Shown here: one piece after another, positions 53,020-63,241 of the stretch | Layout: every line of letters starts with the position of its first letter | How positions within the stretch are numbered: position 1 is the first letter of the stretch | DNA from: Chrysoperla carnea | Lineage: Eukaryota; Arthropoda; Insecta; Neuroptera; Chrysopidae | DNA length: 64,000 bases | Reading direction: 5' to 3' | Assembly: GCF_905475395.1 (NCBI RefSeq) | Contig: NC_058337.1 | Location: forward strand, 139,259,172-139,323,171 | The notes under the pieces: model-generated | What the model saw: the letters and a program-made list of their open reading frames with translations, nothing else | The model's database searches: none | What the model was told of the DNA's origin: nothing | Translations under genes and position numbers: made by a program

Positions 53020-53567
53020 AACAGACCAGTATTAAACAGGTCAAAACCAGTATTAAACAGATACAGACCAGTATTAAACAGGTCAAAACCAGTATTAAAC
53101 AGATACAGACCAGTATTAAACAGGTTAAAACCAGTATTAAACAGATACAGACCAGTATTAAACAGGTTAAAACCAGTATTAAACAGGTTAAAACCAGTAT
53201 TAAACAGGTTAAAAACCAGTATTAAACAGATACAGACCAGTATTAAACAGGTTAAAACCAGTATTAAACAGATACAGACCAGTATTAAACAGGTCAAAGC
53301 CAGTATTAAACAGGTCAAAACCAGTATTAAACAGGTTAAAACCAGTATTAAACAGGTCAAAACCAGTATTAAACAGGTTAAAACCAGTATTAAACAGATA
53401 CAGACCAGTATTAAACAGGTCAAAACCAGTATTAAACAGATACAGACCAGTATTAAACAGGTCAAAACCAGTATTAAACAGATACAGACCAGTATTAAAC
53501 AGGTCAAAACCAGTATTAAACAGCAACAGCCCAGTATTAAACAGATACAGACCAGTATTAAACAGGT
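53020..53567 (-). repeat. 21-bp minisatellite in Polinton C
   Basis: About 26 units of ACCAGTATTAAACAGGTCAAA and variants, reverse complement of the array at 27286-28290. A one-base slip near 53215 changes the open frame. It forms part of a 302-codon open frame (52984-53892) that I regard as repeat-derived. Confidence 0.94.
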
Positions 53568-53892
53568 TTTCACCGATTTTACTCCGATTTTCGCCGATTT
53601 TACTCCGGTTTTCATCGATTTTGCTCCGACTTTCGCCGATTTTACTCCGGTTTTACTCCAGCTTTCACCGATTTTACTCCGACTTTCGCCGATTTTACTC
53701 TGGTTTTACTCCGACTTTCGCCGATTTTACTCCGGTTTTACTCCGACTTTCACCGATTTTACTCCGGTTTTACTCCGACTTTCACCGATTTTACTCCGAC
53801 TTTCGCCGATTTTACTCCGGTTTTACTCCGACTTTCGCCGATTTTACTCCGGTTTTACTCCGGCTTTCACCGATTTTACTCCGGCTTTTTAA
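53568..53892 (-). repeat. CGG-containing minisatellite in Polinton C
   Basis: Units such as ACTCCGACTTTCGCCGATTTT with 11-bp ACTCCGGTTTT inserts, the inverse counterpart of 26962-27285. Confidence 0.92.
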
Positions 53893-54093
53893 TTTTTGAT
53901 AAAGTTATTATAAACTTGTTATTTAATTATATTTGTTTTCTTCAAGTAATGGATTATAGATAGTATTTCTCTTCTCATGTTTGTAGAATGTAGTCTTCTT
54001 AATTTATCAATTATTATATTACGATCACTATTGGAATTAATATTTTTTTTCATAAGTTTTCAATACTAGGTTGAAAAAAACTGTTTAATACTG
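53893..54093. other. junction segment shared with B (inverted)
   Basis: The reverse of 26711-26961: the 40-codon open stretch on the minus strand and a shorter A/T run (ATATTTTTTTTCATAAG) where B has a long poly(A). Confidence 0.5.
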
Positions 54094-54456
54094 GTTTTGA
54101 CCTGTTTAGAAACAGACCTGTTTAGAAAGAGACCTGTTTAGATACAGACCTGTTTAGAAAGAGACCTGTTTAGAAACAGACCTGTTTAGAAAGAGACCTG
54201 TCCAGAAACAGACCTGTTTAGAAAGAGACCTGTTTAGAAAGAGACCTGTTTAGATACAGACCTGTTTAGAAAGAGACCTGTTTAGAAACAGACCTGTTTA
54301 GAAAGAGACCTGTTTAGAAAGAGACCTGTTTAGAAACAGACCTGTTTAGAAAGAGACCTGTTTAGAAAGAGACCTGTTTAGAAACAGACCTGTTTAGAAA
54401 GAGACCTGTTTAGATACAGACCTGTTTAGATACAGACCTGTTTAGAAAGAGACCTG
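54094..54456 (-). repeat. 16-bp minisatellite in Polinton C
   Basis: About 22 units of CCTGTTTAGAAAGAGA with variants AAACAGA and ATACAGA; the shorter, inverted counterpart of 25988-26710. Confidence 0.94.
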
Positions 54457-54535
54457 TATATTTATTGAAGGATAGCACCAACGAAGATATAAAGGGTTCA
54501 TATATTGACAAAAAAGTCTTATTTTATAGTGGACC
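54457..54535 (+). pseudogene. short integrase relic
   Basis: ATATTTATTGAAGGATAGCACCAACG and ATATAAAGGG are joined directly to TTCATATATTGAC and the end of the gene. About 150 internal bases present in the other copies are deleted. Its left border is the same integrase site as in B. Confidence 0.8.
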
Positions 54536-54843
54536 GTTTTTATGAACATACTTGTAACAATAAAAAATTTGTCATAGTGGACCGTTTTTGCGAACATATT
54601 TGTGTTTTATAAAAAAAAAAAAAATAAAAATTATCACATTGTAAAAATATTATTTTTATTGTAAAATTTTATCTATAACATATAAAAACAGAGTTGTATT
54701 ACAATAATATTTAAAAAATATATATTTATAAATTATCGAAAATACATTATAATTATTATTCTGAAAAGTATAAAAACAGAGTTGTATTATAATAATATTT
54801 AAAAAATATATATTTATAAATTATCGAAAATACATTATAATTA
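54536..54843. other. AT-rich spacer with a duplicated 3' tract
   Basis: A tract of about 90 bases starting GTATAAAAACAGAGTTGTAT is present twice (about 54678-54768 and 54768-54858), overlapping the end of the next gene. The A-run and AATAAAAATT could serve as polyadenylation signals. No gene. Confidence 0.55.
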
Positions 54844-55284
54844 TTATTCTGAAAAGTGTCCATTGTCATCATCATCATCATCATCATCATTATCTTTCTT
54901 CATAAGATAATTTTCAATTATTTCTTTCACTTGAACATAGTCGGATAACTCGTCTGATGTAAATACACTGTAGTAAGATTGTTCAAAAATGGATAGTCCT
55001 ACAATTCCATCTTTTTGTCCAGAGTGGATATTTTTTAAAATCCAGTTCCAAATTTGTTTGTCTTCATCGTCTGATGATGGGGAAAATTTCACTTCTAAGT
55101 CCATTTGTTCTACCTTATCAATAAGGTAGTTTAAAGTTTCCGGTCGACCACATTTAATTGCCATATTAACCAATGTTTTAAAATACTTTGTTAACACATT
55201 GTTTAAAGTACTTAAACTACAATTATCTTTAATCATATTAACAATACAGTTGTTATCACTATTATGATTACTAAAGTCTTGCAT
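54844..55284 (-). CDS. acidic-tail small protein of Polinton C
   Basis: 146 codons, nearly identical to 13418-13858, with S for G at residue 5 (MQDFSNHNSD) and K for T in SGQKDG. Eight aspartates in the tail. Same orientation and spacing to the polymerase as in A and B. Confidence 0.75.
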   Translation of the reverse strand: MQDFSNHNSDNNCIVNMIKDNCSLSTLNNVLTKYFKTLVNMAIKCGRPETLNYLIDKVEQMDLEVKFSPSSDDEDKQIWNWILKNIHSGQKDGIVGLSIFEQSYYSVFTSDELSDYVQVKEIIENYLMKKDNDDDDDDDDNGHFSE

Positions 55285-55523
55285 TTTGTATGTTTAAACT
55301 AACACTAAATTGTTTTCTACAATAATTCTACCTAACTATCAGTTTTTTTTTACACCCCCACCACTACTCTATCAATTGTTCATGCGCACTACTCTATCAA
55401 TTGTTTGTACACCTATCACAATACCGAACCACTTTGAGGATCATCACAACAGCAGGATACATTTCTGAAACAACAGCAAAAATTAGCTAAATATTAAAAA
55501 CAAAAAATATAAAATACTTACAC

Positions 55524-58500
55524 TCAACAAATAATGCTATAGTGGCCCCATGGTTTTGTTTCACATGAATTGTGAGTAATGTATCGTTTTTGGTCAAATG
55601 GTGATAAGCCCACTTTCTGCTGTTTGATGGTATGTAAGCGGTGTCGCTTGGATTGGATGCTTTGCTGAACATGGTAAAAGTTACGGTTCTCAAGCAAACA
55701 CCGCTTATAGTCCTCAAAAGTAAGTTTTCGGATAGCTGACTTCTTGAGACCCTTGGATCGTTTAGTCTCTTTTTTATTTTGCACCCGAATAGCATACATT
55801 TTGCTACGTAATCCGACAAATTCTAGCATAACATCACCATTATTTTCATCGGACATTAAACCCTTGACTTTCTTATTACGTAGTGGCATACCATAGATGT
55901 TGTCGGGTGCATAGTCAGCCGTATCAAAACGATTAATATCCTGTTTCATGACCTCATAGACGTCAGTATTTTTCACGCTATAAATTAGACTATCGGTGTC
56001 TGTGTATAATAACCTGACATTTGTGGGGTTGTACCGTTGGTACATGTAGTTGTAGTGGAAGTCATACACAAACGTTTTCGATATGTCTAAAATTGTGAAG
56101 CCTATGTAGATGGGTTTGTTGAAACGTATCTGTGATTTTTTCATTTCAACAATACTGACGTCATTGTCGAGCACCATCATACTGTGAAAATTGGGATTGG
56201 CAATTAATTTCTTCACACCATGTTTTCCATCCCAATTTTTTCGTATGTACACAACCCGATGTTTCCTCACATTCTCCATGGTTTTACCGAAGATGGCATT
56301 AATCATGAGTTTGAATAATGCTTTTTCAAACTCATTTGAGGCGTTCTTGCGCATCTCGGTATTGAAATCAATATATGGTTTCAACCATGCAGATTGATCG
56401 AATTGTAACACACGGTGGTATTTTGTTACCTTAACACCGAGTTGTGTATACAGTTTTAAATTCCTGTAGTGCACGACATAGTTGGTCTTATTGTAAAGGG
56501 TTGACAGAAGATATTTTTGTTTTGATCCAGGTGGTTTCGTTGTCTCCGGACATGGCGGTAAATCGCTAAAGTTATCATGTAGATGTTGGGGTATTTCAAG
56601 GTCTACTTCTAAAATGTACCCGACTGGTGAATCATCTGCAACATCATCGATGTTTGGTGTGTCGACCCACTTAAAATTTCCTGTTGGTAGGTATCCACAC
56701 ATTGCTGCACCATATAGGTTCACCACATCATAATACATAAGGTAGACATCTTCTTGAGTTTTATCATACCCCTCTTCCATGTACTTATTGTTTGCCTTAG
56801 CATAGCGATTAGAACATTGACTTACACCGCCTCTGATTCCTTTCTCGATAAACAACAAGTCATCAATATCCGTGAACAATTCCAATTTGATATTGGTGTA
56901 TTTCAACATGGCGCTCCACGTATAGCCAGGAAGTGTGTAATAGTGACTAGGATCGAGACTATAGCTATGAATACAAGTGTTACGGAAATTTTCAAAAATA
57001 TCCGCAAGTAGTAACACATCAGTTTTCATATACAGGTCTGAATAATCACCTAGTGTATGTAAATTGAATGTGTTCCATACCTGTATCGCATGGTTATAAT
57101 CCTCATCCGTTATGTGTTCATCTGTTAACACACTGTAGAACGCCTCCTTTGGTGGTAATTTTGTCTCTTGGAGACGTCCCCAGCTACTCATGTATTCATA
57201 TGGAAATACACCTTTTCTCGTTAGCAATTGAAATTGTTCATCATTACTGACCTATAAAAAATTAAAAAACAAATTACAACCCTGTATTAAAAATTAATTA
57301 TATTTTATCATTTACCTCTTTATGTAAAATGGATTTTTTATCATTATCTAAATATGAGGCCAGATTTTCCAACTTGTCTGCGAGAAATCGGAAGGAATCA
57401 ATGAATCTTAATTGAATGTCCGAGACGTGCTTTGTGAAACTGATGTACTTTTCTTTGTTGATGGGCAACACATCAACTTGACCGTCGATTTCCGTCAGCA
57501 GAGCTTCAATAATAAAATGCGAATCGTATCCACTTAAGTTGTGCATCACAACAGGTACCACCCTTGAATCTTGATAATGCAGATTACAAAATTGGTGTGC
57601 TGCTCCACGGTAGATACCTAAAATAGATTAATATAAAATTAGATGAAATTAAAAAATAATAAATAACCTGCATTACCTGTGCGATGTGAATGGTCGCGAA
57701 CACGTATGGAATTGGATACGAAATCTTTACCACAAATGTGACACTTCTCTGCTGACATAAAATCCAGTTCTTGTTCGACGGTGAGCGGATACATTGGTTT
57801 AACGTGTTTTATTTTTTGCTCTAATGAGTACGCTACTTGTTCCAGTTCATGAACAAACCACTTGACACAATCAGCACCACGGTATGCCTTATAAAACGAT
57901 TGGTTGGGATCATGGGTACAATGAACATAGTAACCTACACTGTAGGGTACATGTTTTTGAATATTTTGCGTATAAGACCCATGATCCATTTCCATGTCTT
58001 CATGATGTTGTGGTACCAATAGTGCCTCAAAGTCAGCGTACACCATATACTCAACACGTTCCTTGCTGTTGAAATCTTTGAACTCAACGAACCGCTCGTC
58101 ATCAGTTTCAGGCATTCGTACCCGCACCGCTTCTTTTTCACCACAATTTACTGGATGCTGTTGGAGTTTGACTTCTGTAGCAAAATAGTTGAGACATCGA
58201 TCACATAAATAAATTTTATGCCTATCACTCTTTACACTCGATCGACTCAACTTTGCTAAATTTTTTATCCAGCAAAAGTGGTGACTGTTCCCATTCTCCA
58301 CAGCCAATAGATGAATTTTCTTCCCCGCAGTGTTCGAACTAACGCGTACAGGGAAAATTTCTAAATCACGTAGAAACGTATCTTTGTAGCCGTACACATT
58401 AATCGATAGCTGCGGGTTCATCTTTTCAAATTTATTAATTTGATCCAGAGACATGGGGAACTTTAATCCATCACATTTTAAATGATGTTTATAGTGCGGG

Positions 58501-59413
58501 TACTTAGTTAAACGTTGAGGATTCCTTTCAACCGGGTAAAGTGCTGACATTATCGACCATAGAAAACAATGTTGGTCTTTATTCTGGACATTAACCACAG
58601 CCAATTTATTTTTGATGAGTGGTGGTAGTTCACAAAAAGTCCCAGCTGTGATCGGAGAGTACTTATTCATGTGGACTCGAATATTTATGATCATGTCAAG
58701 AGCCCAACCGCTATCGCGTTCCTGGAATTCTTCCAATTTTTTCAGCAAATAGTTTTTGACATGATCATTGTACCACTCCTGCATGTCCGTTGTCAGATAC
58801 ATTTCCTTGGCCGACGTTATAAAAGTTTTCAAATCCTCCTCTTTGGTGATGGGCTTAATAAAATTGCCCGTGAACATAATATACACCTGAAAAAAAAATT
58901 CAAGATCTCATTAGACTATTTAAATTATAAATCTTAAATTTTACTTACCTTGAGGGGATGCTTCACTAGCTCACGCCGAACGTGTCTTCTAAACATTGGA
59001 AATGCCCGGTTGAAAAATATATTTGGATCTTTATAATCCAAATTTGTAATCATACCAGTCTTCACCCTGCCCTGATGGTGGGTTTCAATTGTCTCCCAGA
59101 TTAGATGTCGATTTTGTTTTTTGGTGACTCCACCACCTTGCTTAACTAAATCTAATCGCAGTCGGTGAAGTTGCCGCTGGTATGATTTACAAAGTCCAAT
59201 ATTAGCTTCAAGACGCAGAGGATTTTCTTTCTTTAACATCAACATCTTTTTGAATAAGCGGATGTTCTGCTTATTAAGTATCATCCATCGCTCAGCTTCC
59301 TCCACCGTCTTGATGAGCCTCAACGCTCTCTCCACTTTCTTCATCATATCAGTGCTACCACCTTGAGGTACCACGTTTAGCGTCTGCATAACATTTCGTT
59401 CGTAGGTGTCCAT
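55524..59413 (-). CDS. protein-primed DNA polymerase B of Polinton C, complete
   Basis: Exons 59413-58949, 58886-57677, 57617-57316 and 57251-55524 with the same splice sites and phases as the A gene; about 1,234 residues, no stop. Motifs match those given at 14100-17990. It differs from A in a cluster in exon 2 just before the C2H2-like finger ([15 protein letters not shown] against [15 protein letters not shown]) and lacks three codons of an LQ repeat (KLQQHPVNC). The first intron is 62 nt. An intact replicative gene in a disabled element suggests recent insertion. Confidence 0.93.
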
Positions 59414-59617
59414 CTTTCAAAAAATTATATTTAAGTTTCACAATAATATTTAAAAAATTTTACACTTACCGTTATATTTTCAAATACTAAGCAAAATATA
59501 CGTTACCGAACGTTCAACACTAAAGTTAACTTACAACTGAGTAATATTTGTTTTTTGTATAAAATATATAGACTAAGTTTAGAATAATAAATATATCAAA
59601 AACAAAATAATAATAAT

Positions 59618-59668
<51 letters not shown>
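59414..59668 (-). promoter_or_regulatory. polymerase 5' flank with an uninterrupted AAT microsatellite (empty retrotransposon site)
   Basis: Matches 17991-18213 joined to 22577-22616. The AAT run from about 59610 to 59667 is unbroken. TATA-like tracts at about 59558-59570. Confidence 0.7.
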
Positions 59669-59669
<1 letters not shown>

Positions 59670-60290
59670 TAACGTAAAAAATATATGCGAAAAAACTAAC
59701 TGAAGCAAAGGTGAATTTCAAAAGAGATACTTCAACAGCTACGTACATCACTTTTTATAGCATTACCCCCACCACTAAAAAAGTTGTAATTTGATATTTT
59801 TATAATCGTAATTCAAACTAATTATTTTTTCTTGGAATTCAGACAAGTTTAAACATGTTCAAACAAGTTTGAACATGTTCAAACAAGTTTGAACTTGTAG
59901 CAGGATGATGATATCATATTTTTCAAGGTCAAATTAACATATTCTTGAGAATAGCTGACACGTGTAAAATTATTTTAAGATCAAAGTCCATTCAAACAAG
60001 TTTGAACATGTATTTTTATTATGTAAATTTCAAGTGTCATATTACATTGCTAATTCAATAAAAAAAAAATATTAACATCCGGTCACGTGTTTTGACACAT
60101 GTAAAATTATTTCAAACAAGTTTGAACTTGTTACAAGATGATGATATCATATTTTTCAAGGTCAAATTAACATATTCTTGAAAATTGCTGACACGTGTGA
60201 AATTATTTTAAGATCAAAGTCCATTCAAACAAGTTTGAACATGTATTTTTATTATGTAAATTTCAAGTGTCATATTACATTGCTAATTCA

Positions 60291-60324
<34 letters not shown>

Positions 60325-60541
60325 AACATCCGGTCACGTGTTTTGACACATGTAAAATTATTTCAAACAAGTTTGAACTTGTTACAAGATGATGATATCA
60401 TATTTTTCAAGGTCAAATTAACATATTCTTGAAAATTGCTGACACGTGTGAAATTATTTTAAGATCAAAGTCCATTCAAACAAGTTTGAACATGTATTTT
60501 TATTATGTAAATTTCAAGTGTCATATTACATTGCTGACTCA

Positions 60542-60596
<55 letters not shown>

Positions 60597-60690
60597 AACA
60601 TCCGGTCACGTATCTTGAATTTTATCATGTATAAAGTGTCAAATTACAATATTTTTCAAGGTCAAATTAACATATTCTTGAAAATTGCTA
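59669..60690. repeat. right subterminal satellite of Polinton C with long A runs
   Basis: Four to five units in inverse orientation to the left side. Two of them carry A runs of about 28 and about 50 bases (from about 60293 and about 60545) at the same unit position, after GCTRAYTCAATA. No gene. Confidence 0.9.
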
Positions 60691-61234
60691 ACTAATGTCA
60701 ACGTCCCGCCCCCCGTTCACTCTCCACCACTATTGGTCAAAGCCAATGACGTCATCAATGCTTAGGCAGCCATTCCTCACCCCACCACACCTCCCAACGC
60801 CATCTTGATTTTTACAGCGCTACTATTGGTCAAAGCCAATGACGTCATCAATGCTTAGGCAGCCATTATTCCCCAACACCACACCTCCCAACGCCATCTT
60901 GATTTACTATTGGTCAATGCCGAGGTTTCCAACATTCACCTAGGTTTGCCCTTTTTGGAAAAGTGTACTATCCAACTGGGCCAAAACGTACATGATGTCA
61001 ACGTCCCGCCCCCCGTTCACTCCCCACCACTATTGGTCAAGCCCCGTTTATGTCATTCCTCACCCCCACCACACCTCCCAACGCCACCTTGATTACTATT
61101 GGTCAATGACGTCATCTATCCCCTCCAACTTCCGAGGTTTCCAACATTCACCTAGGTTTGCCCTTTTTTGAAAAGTGTACCATCCGGGGTTACTTGAGGT
61201 CAAACTGTGCTGAAAGTGGGCTGACTCTTCTACT
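60691..61234. repeat. right terminal inverted repeat of Polinton C
   Basis: Blocks with ATTGG, CCAAT and TGACGTCA (60747-60754 and repeats near 60840 and 61107) and CCATCTTG, an internal repetition of the start (GATGTCAACGTCCCGCC at about 60995), then ACTTGAGGTCAAACTG and the terminus at 61234. Confidence 0.9.
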
Positions 61235-61240
61235 TATAAC
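61235..61240. repeat. target site duplication TATAAC (right of Polinton C)
   Basis: Identical to 46459-46464; it belongs to the LINE codons for SY in KTSYK. Confidence 0.95.
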
Positions 61241-62530
61241 TCGTTTTATTTTTTACTTTTTTGATTATTGACCATAAACTATTCAAATCTTTTTCATCTA
61301 TAATTTTTTTTAGATCGTTGACTTCATGATCTCTTTCTTCTTTTTTCTTTTTCTCACACATACTTATATACTGTTTTTTAAGATCACAATAGTTGATTCG
61401 GTGAATATCAGATTGAGTTCTTCTAAATGTACTCAATGCTTTTCTAGCTAGCTGTTTTGATTGACTGCATTCTATATCAAACCACTTGTTCTTTATTACA
61501 CGTCTACCCACATGATTCTCTTTTACCTGCATTGATTCTCCAGCCCATTTAAAAATTCGATCGATTAATTTACCAGCAATATCAATTTCCCCTTTCTTTA
61601 GACTGTTTCCAACGCCAATTAGCCACAGACTCATTTCCTTGCTATTAATTCTATTTTTAAATTCTTCACTTTTAAACTCGTTCCACTTATATATTTCAAG
61701 GAGTTTGTAGTTTTCATAGGGCTGGTTGACTGTATCATCTATGGCTATCTGAATTGCAACTGCAAAATGTTTTGTATTTTCAACATTATCGGTCACTATC
61801 ATATCAAGTATTCCCTGTTCGTAAAGCTGGGTTTTGATTATTACCAAATCTATTACACTTTTTCCATTGTGCGAAATGTAAGTGTATTCACCCTCGTTAT
61901 TCCCCATGCACCGCCCATTTAAAATAACCATATCAAGTTCTGTACACAGTTCTATAATACGCCTTCTGAATTCGTTAGTTTCTTTGTCTTTATTTCTTCT
62001 ATTATTGATTCTTATATTTAAATTATTCGATATATTATTGTATTTAGTATCCGTTTCAATATCAAATTCTTGAACTTCTCCTACTCTTCCATTTAAGTCT
62101 CCAACAATTATAAGTTCTGCATCCACGTATTTATATTCCATATCCACAATTTCTTTTTTTAAACAATTAAAAAATTCTGAATTCGAGTACTTTGAATACT
62201 TTGGGGGGTTATATATCGCGCATATAAGAAATTTTTTACTTTTAATTTATCGTATAAACCAAACGCACTCTTTTAAATTATTTTTTAAACATTTTATACT
62301 TCCTTTCAATTTCTCTCTATTATACACTACAATCCCTCCAGATTTTCTTCCAATTTCTCCAACTTTATTCGGGTCTCTCACAAAAAAGTCATATCCATTA
62401 ATATTAACTACAGCATCAGCTTCACACCATGTTTCAAGAAGTATAATTATCTTATACTTTGAGATAAATTCTACTATTTGTTTATTATGTTTTATTCTGT
62501 TCATCCCTTCTATATTCGTAAGTATTAATT
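61235..62530 (-). pseudogene. LINE apurinic endonuclease domain, one stop
   Basis: Starts around LTNIEGMNRIKHNKQIVEF. APE motifs: IILLETWCEAD (catalytic Glu), LIIVGDLNGRVGE (GDxN), GKSVIDLVIIKTQL and VENTKHFAV (His). A stop at 62247 after CVWFIR interrupts it; text resumes as KFLICAIYNPPKYSKYSN. It ends in the linker VKNKTSYK, which continues at 46458 in frame. The domain nicks DNA for target-primed reverse transcription. Confidence 0.88.
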
Positions 62531-62642
62531 CGTTATCATTTTTCCGGGTTAAAGCTAAGTCCGTCTTCGTATTTATAATTGCTCCATTAGATAAAGCATT
62601 AAATGGAGTTTTTTCTACAGAATCCTTGCTTAAGAAATGTCA

Positions 62643-63001
62643 AATTATTGGCTTATCAAATACAAAGCCTTCATCCATACCAAATTCTTTTACAAACCTA
62701 CCACACGCAACAGAAGATACAACTACTTGCAGAGGAAACATCTCAACATATTGAATTAACTGCTCTCTCATATTTAGCTTTTCAATAAAATGATTTTCAA
62801 TGCCAATCATTTCAAGCTTATTCATTACAAAAGAAAGAAACAAAAGAAAGAGATATTATTATTAAGCACTCCTTTGCCTGATACATCAATAATTTCACCA
62901 TTTTCTAAAGTAGCTCTATCAGAAAAAGCCATTACAAGCAAAAACTCTTCTTCAGAAGTATATAGGGTTTTACTTGAACCTTCATATAGTTTTTTTTTCA
63001 T
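62643..63001 (-). pseudogene. purC: purC, 5' part with a 14-bp insertion
   Basis: Starts MKKKLYEGSSKTLYTSEEEF at 63001, with DVSGKGVLNNNIS, then a frame change: TTCTTTTGTTTCTT precedes TCTTTTGTAATGAAT, an extra 14 bases resembling a local duplication. The frame then gives MNKLEMIGIENHFIEKLNMR, VVVSSVACGRFVKEFG and DEGFVFDKPII at the LINE junction. The C-terminal half is at 43738-44110. Together the two halves cover the normal length of the rickettsial enzyme. Confidence 0.93.
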
Positions 63002-63018
63002 ATATTATTTTTTTAAAT

Positions 63019-63190
63019 TTATTTAGCGTCATTCCGAGGAAAAACTACAAGTTTTGTACGTGTGCAATATAGTTAAAAAATGCTATAAATTAGCATTTTT
63101 TATTATTTTTCTGGCTCTAGTTCCGAAACCACGTTATGACATTTAAAGACTTCTGAATCCCCGCATATGCTAAGAATGACATTGTGGATA
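63019..63190. repeat. rickettsial palindromic repeat between purC and hisS
   Basis: GCGTCATTCCGAGGAAAAAC, a hairpin of AAAAAATGCTA with TTAGCATTTTTTATT, CTGGCTCTAGTTCCGAAACC and CATATGCTAAGAATGACATTG. Related to the repeats at 35377 and 41640. Confidence 0.65.
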
Positions 63191-63241
63191 TTTTTCGACC
63201 ATGCAACAAAGCCCCTGTGTACAATAATATATAAAAGAAGT

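Larger units (their letters stand above)
46465..61234. mobile_element. Polinton/Maverick element C, complete (14,770 bp)
   Basis: Inverted termini AGTAGAAGAGTC...GACTCTTCTACT, long terminal repeats with subterminal satellite on both sides, and a perfect 6-bp target duplication. It sits in the LINE: joining the LINE across one TATAAC copy restores the frame ...KTSYKVNNIMGETW. It contains an intact polymerase, acidic-tail gene and two small genes, but the integrase survives only as relics and the ATPase and protease are fragments, so it is non-autonomous for transposition. Confidence 0.96.
61235..62642 (-). mobile_element. APE-type LINE, 5' half
   Basis: Continuation of 44111-46464 on the other side of Polinton C. 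Its 5' end abuts the purC front half at 62643; bases ATTTCTTAAGCAAGG begin clear LINE sequence and the junction may contain one extra T. Confidence 0.9.
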
